From Adiantum capillus-veneris (lineage: Eukaryota; Streptophyta; Polypodiopsida; Polypodiales; Pteridaceae): 64,000 nt of DNA. Both the position numbers and the translations under genes were made by a program. A model generated the notes under the pieces. That model worked only from the letters and a program-made list of their open reading frames with translations, was not told the origin of the DNA and did not search any database. Location: assembly GCA_014529385.2 (NCBI GenBank), contig CM043958.1:78110669-78174668 (forward strand). The letters are read 5' to 3'. Positions 1-11,925 of the stretch are shown one piece after another (position 1 is the first letter of the stretch; the number at the start of each line of letters is the position of its first letter).

Positions 1-2250
1 ATAGATTGGCATTTCAATACTTCTAGCATGGCTTGCCATACCTCTGGTCATATCTACAAAAGGATTGGTAGATTGGCTTTCCATCTTGTTGATCTTAGCT
101 TCCTTAATGTTAGGCCCACTCAATACTATCAAGATAGTCCTTAATAAGTACTTTTGGCCCTTGATCAGGTCTCTAAAAGTCAAGAATTTGTGACTCTTTT
201 GGTCTCTAGAAACTAGATCTGGGTACCCTAAAAATTTGGATTTAGGAAACTTGGAAATTCAGTCCTATTGCCCGTAAGCTTTCTTCCTAGCTATACCTGA
301 CTCAATTTGGAGTTGTCTATCAAAAGTTAGAGCAGTTTTGGTGAACTGCACTTGAAACAGCACTCAAAACAGTTTTAGGATCAAGGATTTTTGCTTGTAT
401 CTTGACCAAATGTGACCCAAATTTGTTGAAACTTGGTCACTAGGCTTAGTTTATAGTGCTTAACACTTCTAGAAGCTCACTATGAGTTTTCACCTCCAAA
501 ATAGGGCTAGAGACATCATACGTGTATGATGTCTTTTTGCTCAAAATTTGACAAAATTTGGTATGTGAACTTTCCTTGATGTCCTCTACCCACTAATGCT
601 CAGTTTGTGGATTTAACCTTTATTTGACACTTGAGACATTATACACGTATAAAGTCTTTTGTGGCAGAATGAGGTGACTTTTGTTCCACTGATATCTTAT
701 CACTCTAGCAACTCTCAACAAGTTTCAGAATTCAATTTGGACACTTTTTGAGCAAGTTAAGACCAATACAAGCCTGAATCTGTAGTTTTCTGTCTTTTGC
801 TTTTTGCAAGTCCAAATGAGCTCCAAATTCTATGAAATTTTGTCCCGGGACTTTTTTTATGCTCTAGGACACTGAGCTATACTCAAATGTCTGATTTGAC
901 CCAGATCTTGCCCATGAGACTTTATATGCGTATAAAGTCTTTTGGCTCACAATTTACTTAGGTTTCTACCCAAGGTACTCCTTGATGCATACAACAAGAA
1001 TATGTGATCACAACAAATTTTGGATATCAAAATTGCTCAAAATCACCACTTTTTCACCTTTACAGTCTTGTATCTGCAAAGTCTCTGTACATGTAAAAGT
1101 AGTTGTCCAAATGAGATGAAATTTTGCAAGCAAGCTTAACACATCATTTCCCAACCCCCTGTGTGGTCAAAAGTGAAATTTGACTTTCAGATCTGGCCTT
1201 GAGACTTCATACGCGTATAAAGTCTATGTGCTCAGAATTGGACAAAATTTGGTTTGTGAGCTTGTCTTGTGGTGCTTAACACCCTGGTAAGCTCAGATTT
1301 CAATTTTGGTCTCTAAAAGTGCCCCTTAGACGTCATACGTGTATGATGTCTAACTGGTCAGAATGAAGTGAGTTTTACTCTAGAGGTTCCTCACTGTACT
1401 GGCAATTCACAGCAAGTTCCAGAATTGAATTTTGACACTTTTTGGGCAAGTTATGGCCAATACAAGCAAGTTATGGCATAGATGTGTCTTATGGTCTTTG
1501 CAAGCCCAAAAGTGATCCAAATTTGATGAAATTTGAGCAATATGCTTTCTAGATGCTATATATCACAAGGGTACACTCAATTGCAACTTTTGACCCCTGA
1601 TCTGGCCTCTAAGACTTCATACGCGTATAAAGTCTTTCGCTCAAATTTTAGTTATGTTTCTACCATAGGTGCCTCTTAGTGTGTAGAACAAGAATATGTG
1701 CTCACAGCAAATTTTGGATGTCAAGTTTGCTCAAAATCATCAGTTTTACAAGGCAATCCTCTAGAAGAGAAAAATCCTCTTAACTCTCAGTCTATTTGTC
1801 CGAATGACATGAGATTTGGTGGGTGTGCTCAACACAACATGCAAAAGATGGGTATAATGTCAAAAGTTTATTTTGGTTGCCAGAATCACCCTTGAGACTT
1901 CATACGCATATGATGTCTACTGATGAAATTTGACAGAACTCAATCACAGGCATTCCCAAGTGCTAGCACTGGTTTTCAATCAATTCTATCAATTTTCATG
2001 CAAAAATATGCCCAGGATCTCAAGTTTCTTATTTTCGACACTCCGTCTTTTGTCTTTTGGGTGTCAAGAGTTGGTCAAAACTCAAGTTTCAATGTATACT
2101 TAAGGTAAAACCCCCCTTTTGAACACACTGGTGCAGTTAGATTTTTGAAATTTGGTCTCCAGATGCCCCTTGAGACTTTATACGTGTATAAAGTCCAAGT
2201 TTACAGAATTGCAGTTTTTGTTCACAGAGCCCTTGCACATGCCCTCTTAT
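1..2250. repeat. Tandem array of ~693-bp units with embedded palindromes
   Basis: Eight 24-bp near-palindromes occur at 511, 634, 917, 1202, 1328, 1612, 1895 and 2173. Each has 10-base arms (agacttcata-like against tataaagtct-like) around a 4-base centre such as cgcg or cgtg. Spacings are 123, 283, 285, 126, 284, 283 and 278 bp, so a block of three palindromes repeats every 691-695 bp. The sequence between them repeats too: the text after 511 resembles that after 1202, after 634 resembles 1328, and after 917 resembles 1612. No convincing gene is present. The array may be internal sequence of the minus-strand LTR element whose primer site lies at 2724-2740. That link is inference. Confidence 0.8.
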
Positions 2251-2723
2251 ATGCTCAGCATCAATCAGTCATGCAAAAAAGTCAATAGAACTCTTTTTAT
2301 TGCATTTTTTTCTCAAAAGCAGACTTTTTAGAGATCATGAATGCAAACAAGCACTTTAGCAAATAAATACGTGATGTATAGCTCTAGATCAATATCACAT
2401 CACTTACCTAAAGCTACTCATACAAATCATATGGGGTTTTGCATCTATGAGTAGAAAAACACTTCAATGCCACAGATGGACTAGCAAACGCTTTTATCAC
2501 CTCACAAACCACTCGACCACCAACAACAACTACTCTAATCTACAAATCCTAACTAAATCTACCTAGTCGCAGACCCTCGGCAAGACACATGCTTCCTGGC
2601 TATCCACTCGATCGCGAAAAAACCTCTTCCGGATCCATTAAGAAAAATGCTTTCTTTAGCCGAAACTAAAGCAAGCAAACATCACACGAGTTTTAGTAGG
2701 AATACCTACCTAAGTCCTTGTAT
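2251..2723. other. Unassigned spacer beside an LTR primer site
   Basis: No coding region was recognised. Its position next to the primer-binding site at 2724 suggests the untranslated leader of a minus-strand LTR element. Confidence 0.3.
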
Positions 2724-2740
2724 CCCCTGCAACGGTGCCA
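2724..2740 (-). other. LTR primer-binding site (tRNA-Asp-like)
   Basis: Read on the minus strand the site is TGGCACCGTTGCAGGGG, close to the tRNA-Asp-type primer site common in plant LTR elements. One base separates it from a TG-start LTR on the plus strand at 2742, the spacing expected of a minus-strand element. Confidence 0.5.
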
Positions 2741-2741
2741 A

Positions 2742-3689
2742 TGTTACGGGAGCGAATCACATCACCCATAAAGTGCATGCAACACAACCTAGATCAACAT
2801 AACGTCAATCTAGGACACAGATGACATGATAGGCACATGGAGGAAATCTCATTAGCTTGGCAAGCTGAGACCATCCTACACATACAACACTCTGGAAGGC
2901 CAATTAAACCACAACCTAGAGTCTAATTGCTCTCAACGGTGTAACCTAGCTCACATACACACAAACGGAAGGAAACTCACTAAACCATACTAGAATCATA
3001 CGAAACTTAAGGAACACCATCCCCTCACTAGGATATACCTGTCCCTAAGCCTCTACACTCAAAATCCTAGCTCTAGACTCATCTGCAAAAAACGCGTATG
3101 AAGACAGAGCAAAATTCTGAAAGTGCCCGAAACTGAAATCTAAGAGTACCTATGTGTAACTTATGTTGCCACGATTCTAATGACTACTTGCATGCAGAAA
3201 ACAAACATCATTTGATATACTTACAGCCACAAGTAGCTCGTAGATGCGCAAGTGCGTATGCTCCGTTTCGCGAGGAAAACTTTGCATTGTCGCGTAGCTC
3301 TTCCTGGGGCTACCACAATGGTGCAGTCGGATCTCCAATGTGATGAACGAGTGGGGAGTAGCGCCAGGATGAAGCTCACGCTCTCTCTCTTCCTCTCTCG
3401 CACACAGTTGACGGCAGCGCTAAACTTATGATTATGATAAAATTTGTGTGGACAAAAGTGACCTAGGTACCTTATATACTAAGGTCACCTTAGGTTAAAC
3501 CTAAAATAGAGTTGAGGGATCAAATGGGTGGGTATTTACAATCTGGAAGTACCATTGCACCCCGGATTCTGCAATTAGACTCGCTACTTATTACAAATGA
3601 TTTTTCTAACAATAATCCGCAACATTCCATAACTCTCAGAAGATAAGGCTTTGTTGAGTTATGACGTGTTGTTGACCTAGCCGTCAACA
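2742..3689 (-). mobile_element. Probable 5' LTR of a minus-strand element (T)
   Basis: The stretch starts with tgttacggg beside the primer site and can be closed at ccgtcaaca (3689), giving TG...CA ends and a length near 948 bp. Decayed copia gag sequence resumes just to the right. A minus-strand TATA-like motif lies inside at about 3470. The internal side (below 2724) leads into the palindrome array, so this looks like a non-autonomous element inserted in copia C1. No partner LTR is in the window, so the outer end is inferred. Confidence 0.45.
3470..3480 (-). promoter_or_regulatory. TATA-like motif in LTR T
   Basis: The minus strand reads agtatataaggta, inside the proposed LTR and upstream, in element orientation, of the primer site. 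Confidence 0.3.
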
Positions 3690-4990
3690 CATGGGATACA
3701 TTTAACATTGCCGATAGTAACTATGCCCCTCATGGTAAACTTGTTTTCAATGATGTTACTAGTACTTTTCTATTCAGCATCAATCTCTTGACACTAGTGG
3801 GCATGGTACTAGTAGGCATGGTGATGCATATATGGCTAATGAAAGTATCCAAACAAACCAACAAGGGCAGAGAGGTCGTAGTCAGAGCTGCGATCGTTCT
3901 CAAGATCACAAGAATGCATGTAGCCAGAGTTGTGGATGTGAGACAAGGAACATTGAATGCTACCATTGTCACAAGAAAGGACACATGAAGAAAGATTGTC
4001 ATTTATTGCAAAGAGAAAAGGGTAAATTCATTGTCGTAAGTCCTTCACCTCCTAAAAGTAGTGTGAAGATAGAGGAGCTCAATGTCATTGAGTCTCCAAA
4101 TGTTGATGTTGTTCCAGATGTGCCATGGCCATTAGATGTACTAATCTTCACTTCTGATTTGAGTCGAAAGGTGTTGTTAGCTCTTGACGAATGTTATGCG
4201 CAGAATTGGATCATTGCCTTAGGTGCCAATTTTTATGTTACTCCTCACAAGGAGTGGTTCTCCAATTATGCTTCCGCACATGGTTCAACTAAGCTAGGTG
4301 ACTCTCATCGGCTTGAGGTATGTGGAATTGGAGATGTGAATTGTGTATACGCAATAGTACTGAGTTCATGTTGCGAGGTGTTAGACATGTGCCAAAGCTA
4401 ACTAAGAGCTTGGTTTCAGCAGGACAACTTGATGATCTTGGATATACTACAAGTGTTTGGCAATGGTTCTTTGATAATAAAAAAGGTAACTTGGTCATGG
4501 TCAAAGTCCAAAATTCTGGCTCATTATATTCCTTGTATGTCTCTTCTGTGAAAGAGAACTCTATCTATGTAGCCAATGAGCTGCCTTCTACTGAGTTGTG
4601 GCATAGCCGGCTTGGTCATATGAGTCAAAAGGGAATGAAGCAATTACAGCATTTGGCTATATCTATGTGTTAAATCTGATTTTAGTTTGTGTGAGCATTT
4701 CATATATTGGAAACAGACTAGGCTTACCTCATCACCATTGGATTGAAAGTTAGGGATTCCTCTAAGTTTGGTTTACAGCAATCTATGTGGACCTATGCTG
4801 CATAAGTTTCTAAGTGGGGCATTATATTTCTTGACCTTCATAGATGAATCTAGTCAAAAGGTTTGGGTCTACCTCTTGAAGAGGAAAGATGAATTTTTCG
4901 TTACGTTCTAGAAGTTCCTAACTATGGTTGAGAACGGAGTCAGGCAATAAGTTGAAGGCTTTGTGCACTGACAATGGGGGAGAGTACATT
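3690..4990 (+). pseudogene. Copia C1: gag zinc knuckle, protease and early integrase relic
   Basis: Broken reading frames of a Ty1/copia polyprotein. A CCHC knuckle (CYHCHKKGHMKKDC) lies near 3958-4000. A protease-like stretch with VTPHKEWF near 4230-4260 has lost the catalytic D-S/T-G, reading ALGA instead. A GAG-pre-integrase segment with LWHSRLGHMSQ lies at 4598-4630. Integrase fragments with FLTFIDES and CTDNGGEY follow at about 4830-4985. Several stops and frame changes break it, so it cannot encode a working polyprotein. The 5' end is cut by LTR T and the 3' side by the insertion that begins near 4990. Confidence 0.8.
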
Positions 4991-6007
4991 GTGGTAGATA
5001 AAGGGGGTGGCCTTTATTAACACCACCTATATCACCAAATGAAGAAAGAGAAAGAGAATATCACACAATCAAGGGATAAACACAATCCTCAACTCTCCCA
5101 AATCCACACGCACAAACAAGGTAAACCCTAACTAGTACCTCGACTAGGTAGCCCTTGCTCTTGCACACACAATAATGTAATCACACCTATTTATCAATCC
5201 TCATACCATGACTTATGAAAAAAATACCATAGGTAAAAGGTAGTCTCAAGCCCCTTTCATCAACCTCAAAATCCCAAGAAAACAAAGAGCTCACGCGTGA
5301 CAATTGATTCTTGCCACACAGGGCAAAACACCCTCTCTACATTAGCAGCCAAAACTTCACCAAAAGAGGCCATATAAGGCCACCACTTAGATGATAAAAG
5401 TCATGGAAAATATTCTAAGAACTAATAAAAACAATGATCTTGGGTTCATGCCAACCACAAGCCATCCACAAGGAAAATACTCACCAAATTATGTGTAGTA
5501 GGCATGAAGACTACGTCGCCAGGAACCCTTTCTGTGCAAAGCTTTTCATGAAGAGAGGATCCACACAACAAAAAGAGAAAAATTGAAGAGATTTGGGGAG
5601 GAGTGACACACTTTCAAAAATCCCAAATCGCCCTTGCAAACCCACAACAATCCACACGGCTTCCTCCATAAGCTTTCACACCACCCTGTTTCCTTCTCCT
5701 ACTTCCCACACCTACACATATGAGTACTCACGGAAAAATTCTATTAATAATTAAGATTTTATTATGTTTTTTAAGTTCTAAGTGACTCTTTCAAGTCTCA
5801 ACACTAAAATCTACAAAAACAACACAAACAGGCTACCTGTGCAACTAGCGCACATGCATAGAGACAGATGGCACACACCGCCTTTGTACATTGTGTACAA
5901 GCATGATTTATGTACATCCAAGAGTTCCAAAAGCACAAAGAAAAACTTCTCAAAGTTTTTGGGGTGGCCCACATGATTTTGCAAAGACACGTCACAACGT
6001 CTCCATC
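4990..6007. mobile_element. ~1-kb unassigned insertion within copia C1 integrase
   Basis: Integrase coding stops just after the NGGEY motif (about 4988) and resumes in the LCSK segment that precedes the FTTPY/NGxxER region at about 6008. About 1 kb of non-coding, A-rich sequence sits between. It could be a solo LTR or non-autonomous element. No clear target duplication was found, so the family and exact ends are unknown. Confidence 0.5.
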
Positions 6008-6339
6008 AATTTTAAGGACTTGTGTAGCAAATGAGGCATTAGAAGACAATTTACTACACCGTACACACCTACTCCAAATGGAGCAGGTGAGCGCATGAAT
6101 AGAACTATTCAATATTGAGTCACTTACATGCTATCTGTGGAAAATTTACCTCAAGAGTTTTGGGGAGAGGCTGTTATGATAGAGATGCATATAATCACTA
6201 GGTCACCTAGCACACCATTGAACTACAAGATTTCGCTGGAGATTTGGATTGGCAAGTAGCCTAATTATGACAAATTATGTATGTTTGGGAGTGAGGCATT
6301 CTCGCATGTGCCTAAAGAGCTTAGAAAGAAGTTAGACCC
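6008..6339 (+). pseudogene. Copia C1 integrase fragment
   Basis: Translation in shifting frames gives the catalytic-core tail FTTPYTP..NGAGERMNRT followed by ENLPQEFWGEAV, typical of copia integrases. An in-frame stop follows the NRTIQY stretch. The fragment ends at ELRKKLDP, where an LTR-like insertion begins at 6340. The next host codons, STKCIFIGYG, resume at about 6575. Confidence 0.75.
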
Positions 6340-6568
6340 TGTTGGAATGAGGGCTACAGAAAAACACACATAGCTTGGAGAAGATGAAGGAAGCTCAAGG
6401 CACACAATAGAGAGTGTATTACTTAGTGTGCAATGGAAAGATAAGTTAGCCCTAGAGTGATGGGCGTATATACAATGCACAAGGAGAAAAACCTCCTACT
6501 GAGGGGAAAAATGCCCCGACGGTCCTAAGTGTGTCCACACGCATCACTTCCACATGTATATGGTAACA
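6340..6568. mobile_element. Solo LTR of the C2/C3 copia family inside C1
   Basis: The 229-bp stretch runs TGTTGGAATGAGGG...GGTAACA and matches, with scattered changes, the two LTRs of copia C2 (56845-57070 and 61724-61956) along its whole length. It splits C1 coding sequence between KKLDP and STKCIFIGYG. The flanking five bases (gaccc and aatcc) do not form a clear target duplication. The match continues into aatcccc, which in C2 is the base of the polypurine tract, so the insertion may carry a little internal sequence. Confidence 0.75.
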
Positions 6569-8450
6569 AATCCCCAAGTCAACAAATGCATCTTCATTGG
6601 CTATGGTGCAGATGGAGAGATGGGTTATCGTCTCTGGCACCTAGAATCTTGGAGAGTTATTTGCAACTCATAAGTGATCTTTCATGAGTCAAAGATGCAC
6701 ATACAGCCTGTGAACAAGATTGAGTATCACAAAGTGAGATTTCAAGACGTAGCATCAAGTCCAATCACACAAACAACTCAGTATACTAGCGATATATCTA
6801 CATGCTCCAGCAAGAGCTAGTGATGCTCCTGAGACAATAGAGTCCAACATTCAATCGAGGAGTTCTACACATGTATCTCGTGTCCCTGAGTAGTTTTAAC
6901 CAAGATTAGAATATTTTTTTGTCATAATTGGTTGCGGAGAGCCTATCTGCTACCAAGAGGCTATTTAGATGGAAGATAGTTTGAAGTGGGAGCAGGCAAT
7001 TCAATCTCAGTATAGCTACTTTATGGCAAACAAAAATTGGAAACCGACAGAGATACCAAAGGGAAAACGAGTCTTGCCTTGCAAATGGGCTTATAAAAAG
7101 AAGTACACGACACAAGATCTTGAGCCTAATTATAAGGCTAGATTGATTGTTAAGGATTTCAAGCAAAAGAAAGGTATAGACTTTGATGAGATTTTCTCTC
7201 TAGTAGTCAAGATGACTACATTGCATCTTGTGCTTGGACATTGAGGACATGGAACTTTTTTAGGTGGACGTGAAGACGAATTTCCTTCACCGGAATCTTG
7301 AAGAGGATGTCTACATGAAACAACGAGAGGGTTTTGAAGTCAAACCTGAAAAGCCTACAAGTGCACAACTGGTATGTAGATTGTGTAAGGCATTGTGTGG
7401 ACTAAATCAGGGCTCAAGGTAATGGTATATGAAGTTTGACAAGTACATGAAGTCCCAAGGTTATGTGAGGAGCCAAGAAGATCATTGCTTGTATACCATG
7501 AAGTTGAACGATGGTTCACTTATCATCTTGATACTTTATGCTGATGATATGCTCATTGTTAAGAAGTCTAAATATGCAATTTCCATCTTGAAGAAATCTC
7601 TTAGGACGCAGTTTGCTATGAAGGATTTGGAAGATGCAAATCACTTTCTTGGTATGTGTATCAAGAGGGATAGAAAACATGAAATACTGGAATTATCTCA
7701 GGAAACGTATACCCACAAGGTCTTGCAATATTTTAATATACAGGGGGGAAGGCTATATTGAGTACCCCAATGCAGGCATATGAAAAACTTAGTAAGAATA
7801 ACTGAGAAAGCAAAAATGCCTAGGTGTCATATTCTTCAACAAGTGATAGTCTCATGTATGCCATTGTAGCCACGAGACCAGACATTGCATTTCCAGTGGC
7901 AATGGTTAATAGATTTATGGAAAATCCAAGCAAAAAGCACTTGGAAGCAGTGAAAAATATTTTGAGATATTTGAAAGGTATGGCAGACAAGTGCTACGCT
8001 TTGGGAATAGTGATGCATCCATTGTGGGTTACACAGATGCGGATTATGCAAGTTGTGTGGATAGTTGAAGATCCACGTCTCGCTATGTTTTCCTATTTGT
8101 TGGAGTAGTTGTGTCACGATCATGTCTCCAAAATTGCACATCATCCTCCACCACAAAGGCAGAGTATGTGATAGTTTCTAATGCTAGCAAGGAAGTTGCA
8201 TGGTTAGCTCGCCCAGTGGGAGATCTTGGCATTACTCAAACTCCAGTGTTACCTTGTGATAGTCAGAGTGTGATTGCATTAGCGAAGAACCCCGTGTTTC
8301 ACTCCAAGTCAAAACACATAGAAGTCCGTTATCATGTGATATGTGACATATTGGCTAGCAAGCGCATTGAGCTAGTCAAGGTTCATACGGATGACAACCA
8401 TGCAGATGATCTCACGAAGGGCCTTCCCTCTAAGCAGTTTGCAGATGATG
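6569..8450 (+). pseudogene. Copia C1 reverse transcriptase and RNase H relic
   Basis: From the STKCIFIGYG motif the sequence continues through a broken copia RT. WEQAIQSQY..FMANKNWK lies at 6990-7040 and PCKWAYKKK near 7080. The catalytic YADD is at 7537-7548, followed by FAMKDLEDANHFLGM. Then come ATRPDIAF (7868), RNase H SSTTKAEYV (about 8145-8170) and the end motif ADDLTKGLP (8402-8430). At least five frame breaks or stops interrupt it, including one just after the VVKMTTLHL stretch. The motif order is that of Ty1/copia (RT after integrase). Confidence 0.85.
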
Positions 8451-8526
8451 GGTGTAGAGTGAAGCCACAGGATTGCTTCATGGTTGTACAAATGTACATA
8501 CATAAGACACTTGGGTCACGGCCTTC

Positions 8527-8537
8527 AAGTGGGAGAT
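8527..8537 (+). other. Polypurine tract of copia C1
   Basis: A purine-rich tract, aagtgggagatt-like, directly precedes the TG start of the 3' LTR, after the end of the RNase H frame. Confidence 0.5.
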
Positions 8538-8850
8538 TGTTAGGGTTAAGGCCAACTAGTCGGACACCCATCACACTGACCGTACTAACCTTATCTATTC
8601 TTTTGATCATACAGAACAATAAGGAGTAGTGAGGAACCCTCACTAAGAGCTCCACCCACATTGTGCTTATGTTTGTTCTTCTTCTCCCTCGCACTTCACA
8701 CACACCACGCACTCTTCAGAAGGTGGACTATAGGAATAAGGAGATTACTTAATTGTAGGAGAGACCTTTACTTCCACTCTATGTCTTCTCGTCACCTATA
8801 GGATAAAACCCTCAACTTAAGGAAAAGGAAAAAGAATCCGATCATAGTCG
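8538..8850 (+). mobile_element. 3' LTR of copia C1 (right end uncertain)
   Basis: Starts TGTTAGGGTTAAGG right after the polypurine tract. The right end is not fixed, because the 5' LTR is absent. A primer-site-like gcagtatcagagg near 8858 may mark an LTR end. Confidence 0.45.
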
Positions 8851-9773
8851 TTCTGTAATGCAGTATCAGAGGTGTTTTGAGGACGAAAATGGAAGCACGT
8901 GCCTTTGGGTATGAGGCGATGTCAACAGTTTTGTGTCCCAACAAGTGGTAGGGAAAATGCAATAGCGCTTGCATACACTATGTAAAAAGATAGGTCCCCA
9001 ACGGGTGGACATACTTGCCAGGATGAAAAAGGACAACAAGCAGCAGGTTTTTAATCCATAAACCTGCAAATCAACATTTGGCACATCACACTAACTGTTA
9101 TGCCACTCACTCCATTGTTGTATATGACTCAACCCACTAGCACTTAACAACTATCCTTCGAATTTGGGGGGTGTCCGCATATTGGAGGTTTTACCCTAAG
9201 GTCCCTTTCTATGATTGCCACGTTATTTTGTGTGTGTGGTTCGTAAAGATGTCTAGACTCAAAACCAAGAGATGGAACTTTGCATATAGAGTTGGGAGGC
9301 TTGTTTGCTTGGGTACTACATCAATAGAGTCTATCCCTCTCCATCATTTTCTTTTGTATGATTGTAAGTCTTCTTGAACAAGCTGTACAATATCCTTTTG
9401 TGGTAATCATCTCAGTGATATCTTCTATCTTGAATGCTACAATTCTTGAAGGAACAATTTCCTTTTGACATTTTGAGGGCCTACTATAAAAATGGCATGT
9501 TCGGATTAGGCAATGAATTGGTGGAACTACATGCCAAAAAAGCGTCAATGGTTCAATAATTGAGTCTCTATATTGCCACATTGGTTGATCTTATTTCTCA
9601 TAGTCGTGTGCTAATATTAGAATTGTTTTCCTTTAAAGCCAATGGTTATTTTTCTCTTATACAATGCAAGGCTTTTCAATCGTTGCCTTGTATTATGACC
9701 TTTGAGCCCATTTACATTGGTGCAACTTTAGGGTGAAACCCCCATTTTATATACACATACATAGATACATACA
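8851..9773. other. No recognisable gene
   Basis: Short frames only. No known domain was seen on either strand. Confidence 0.5.
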
Positions 9774-9788
9774 TGTGTGTGTGCGCGC

Positions 9789-9832
<44 letters not shown>

Positions 9833-9860
9833 GCGTGTGCGTGTGCGTGTGCGTGTGCGT

Positions 9861-9901
<41 letters not shown>
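9774..9901. repeat. (GT)n microsatellite with (GC) and (GTGTGC) variants
   Basis: A run of about 125 bp of alternating gt, with a gcgcgc core near the start and a block of repeating gtgtgc in the middle. Confidence 0.95.
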
Positions 9902-9905
<4 letters not shown>

Positions 9906-10660
9906 GTATTAGTAATGGGGCCTCATGAGATGCTCATAAGACCAATTTAGTTTTGCTAAATCCTAGAAAGTCCGAGCATGATTATTTTCGAAATAAGATT
10001 CTTATTTTCAAATATAATGTTCTAGATGCCATCATAGAAGATTATGATGCACTTGCATGTAAGAGGGTTGAGGGATAGTGCCATCAAGCCAAATGCAAGA
10101 ATATAAAATGACTTAATCTGTTGTTAGAGAAAGGATAAAAGGACACCCCCAATAAGGAGACAATATTGGTTCTCAAGGCCCACACTAGAAGACACACAAG
10201 GCCCAACATAGTCATTGTTCGACTATGTGTTTTTGGCCTACCCAAAGGGCAAATCCATAGTGTTGCCTATGCTTGTTGGACTTGGGCTGGGTTGTGGGAG
10301 GGGAGGGGAAGGGGGGGGGGAGGGGGGGAAGCTTCCACCAATTCGTACGATGTACGAATGCCAAGATACGACATACTGTACGACCATAGTATGATATTAA
10401 ATGGTTCTTGAAAAGACGCACCGAACTAATCCAAACCATTTGATATAAATTTTGATTATAACACTCCGAATGAAACCATGTACAACACCAATCTTGACAA
10501 AGACTTTTTGCCAGCAAGGTCAACAAAGTGAGACTTGACTCCAGGAATCAAATTCAAGATGGGATTAAAACTGAAGATCCATCACACATCAGCTGCTCAT
10601 GGGTACAACATCTACAGTGAGCACTACCTATTTAGGCTACAAAGGCGGTCAGGAAAGTCA
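9902..10660. other. No recognisable gene; G-rich tract
   Basis: A nearly pure G stretch lies at about 10294-10330. Nothing else was identified. Confidence 0.5.
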
Positions 10661-10876
10661 GCTCGATAACACCGGATCATCAAGTCATGTAGCAAGATCA
10701 ACACGGTGAGCTCGATAACACCGGATCATCAAGTCATGTAGCAAGATCAACACAGTGAGCTCGATAACACCGCATCATCAAGTCATCTAGAAAGATCAAC
10801 AAGGTGAGCTTTGCTGCAAGTGGGCTCAATAACTCCGGATCATCAAGTCATGCAGCAAGATTAACAAGGTGACCTC
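10661..10876. repeat. 49-bp minisatellite, four copies
   Basis: Units beginning gctcgataacaccgg start at 10661, 10710 and 10759, exactly 49 bp apart. A fourth, changed unit (gctcaataactccgg) starts at 10824 after a short insertion. The first two units are almost identical. Confidence 0.9.
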
Positions 10877-11885
10877 AGCATTGTGAGAATAAGCACGTGG
10901 CAGGTAGAGTTGGTCTCTCCAATGCAGTCGCCGTTGTTTTCTGTGCTCAAGAAGAAACCCCACCTTTCTTCATTGCTCAAGCTCCAGCTTGATGGCCTGA
11001 TTATGTCAATGGTCACATTTTCCAGCAATTTCCTGGTCACTTCAATCCTTGACATGAGCTTGCAGAAAATGAGCATCCAAGGGGCCAAGCACGACTAAGT
11101 TACATGATAACACCCTTGTAACTAGACAGGAATAATGCCTCAATGGACAGCCATTCTCTCCATTCTTCACTTTGATGAAGCTAGTACAAAATAGGTGGTT
11201 CAAAGACTAGGTAAAGATTATTTAGAATGGGTGGTGAAGCCTATCTAGGCACTGTGGAGTCTCACCCTCCCATTTTAGTTCTTACAAAGAGATTCAGGTT
11301 GTCGAAGACGAAAGAAAAATGCTGGAGGTATCACAATCACCGAGCAAGTGAGAACAAGTCATGAGAAAAACAAGCAAAGGGAAACACCACTTGCATCCAA
11401 AAACAATGTATTCAAATTTAAAGAAGATAACAAGTGGCTCCAAAGGCAAATGTTGTTAGGTTTACGAAACGATAACGATTTCAAGAACAGTCTATTCTCT
11501 CTATTCCTTGTTGTGGATGTATATGTCCTTTGTAGTGTATCTAATACTTCAAAATTTTAACAGTGACACAAGCTTGACTCCATCCGGTTTACAAAGAACG
11601 AAAATAAAACCACAAGCAGAGAGTCATATGAATTTCAATGGACAATCTCTCCATTTCTTGAAAAACTCTTGCAATCCTACCTTTTAATGGACAAAGATTC
11701 TGACAATGAAGAGGCCAGGCCCTCAAGGTTGAGATTTACAATAAAACTGGCAAAAACAACACACTGCCAATGCATGCTTCCTTATCAAAAGAAAGCTCAT
11801 AACAATGTAAGTTGAAACAAGGAGTCCGCAGGCATACAATGGCATTGCCTTTCAATTGGAGAAAGAGAGCCAGAGGCAGTTAGTT

Positions 11886-11925
<40 letters not shown>

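Noticed and set aside
1-2250. CRISPR-like array
   Set aside because: Regular palindromic repeats are present, but spacing is ~125-285 bp, the spacers repeat as well, and the DNA is plant nuclear.
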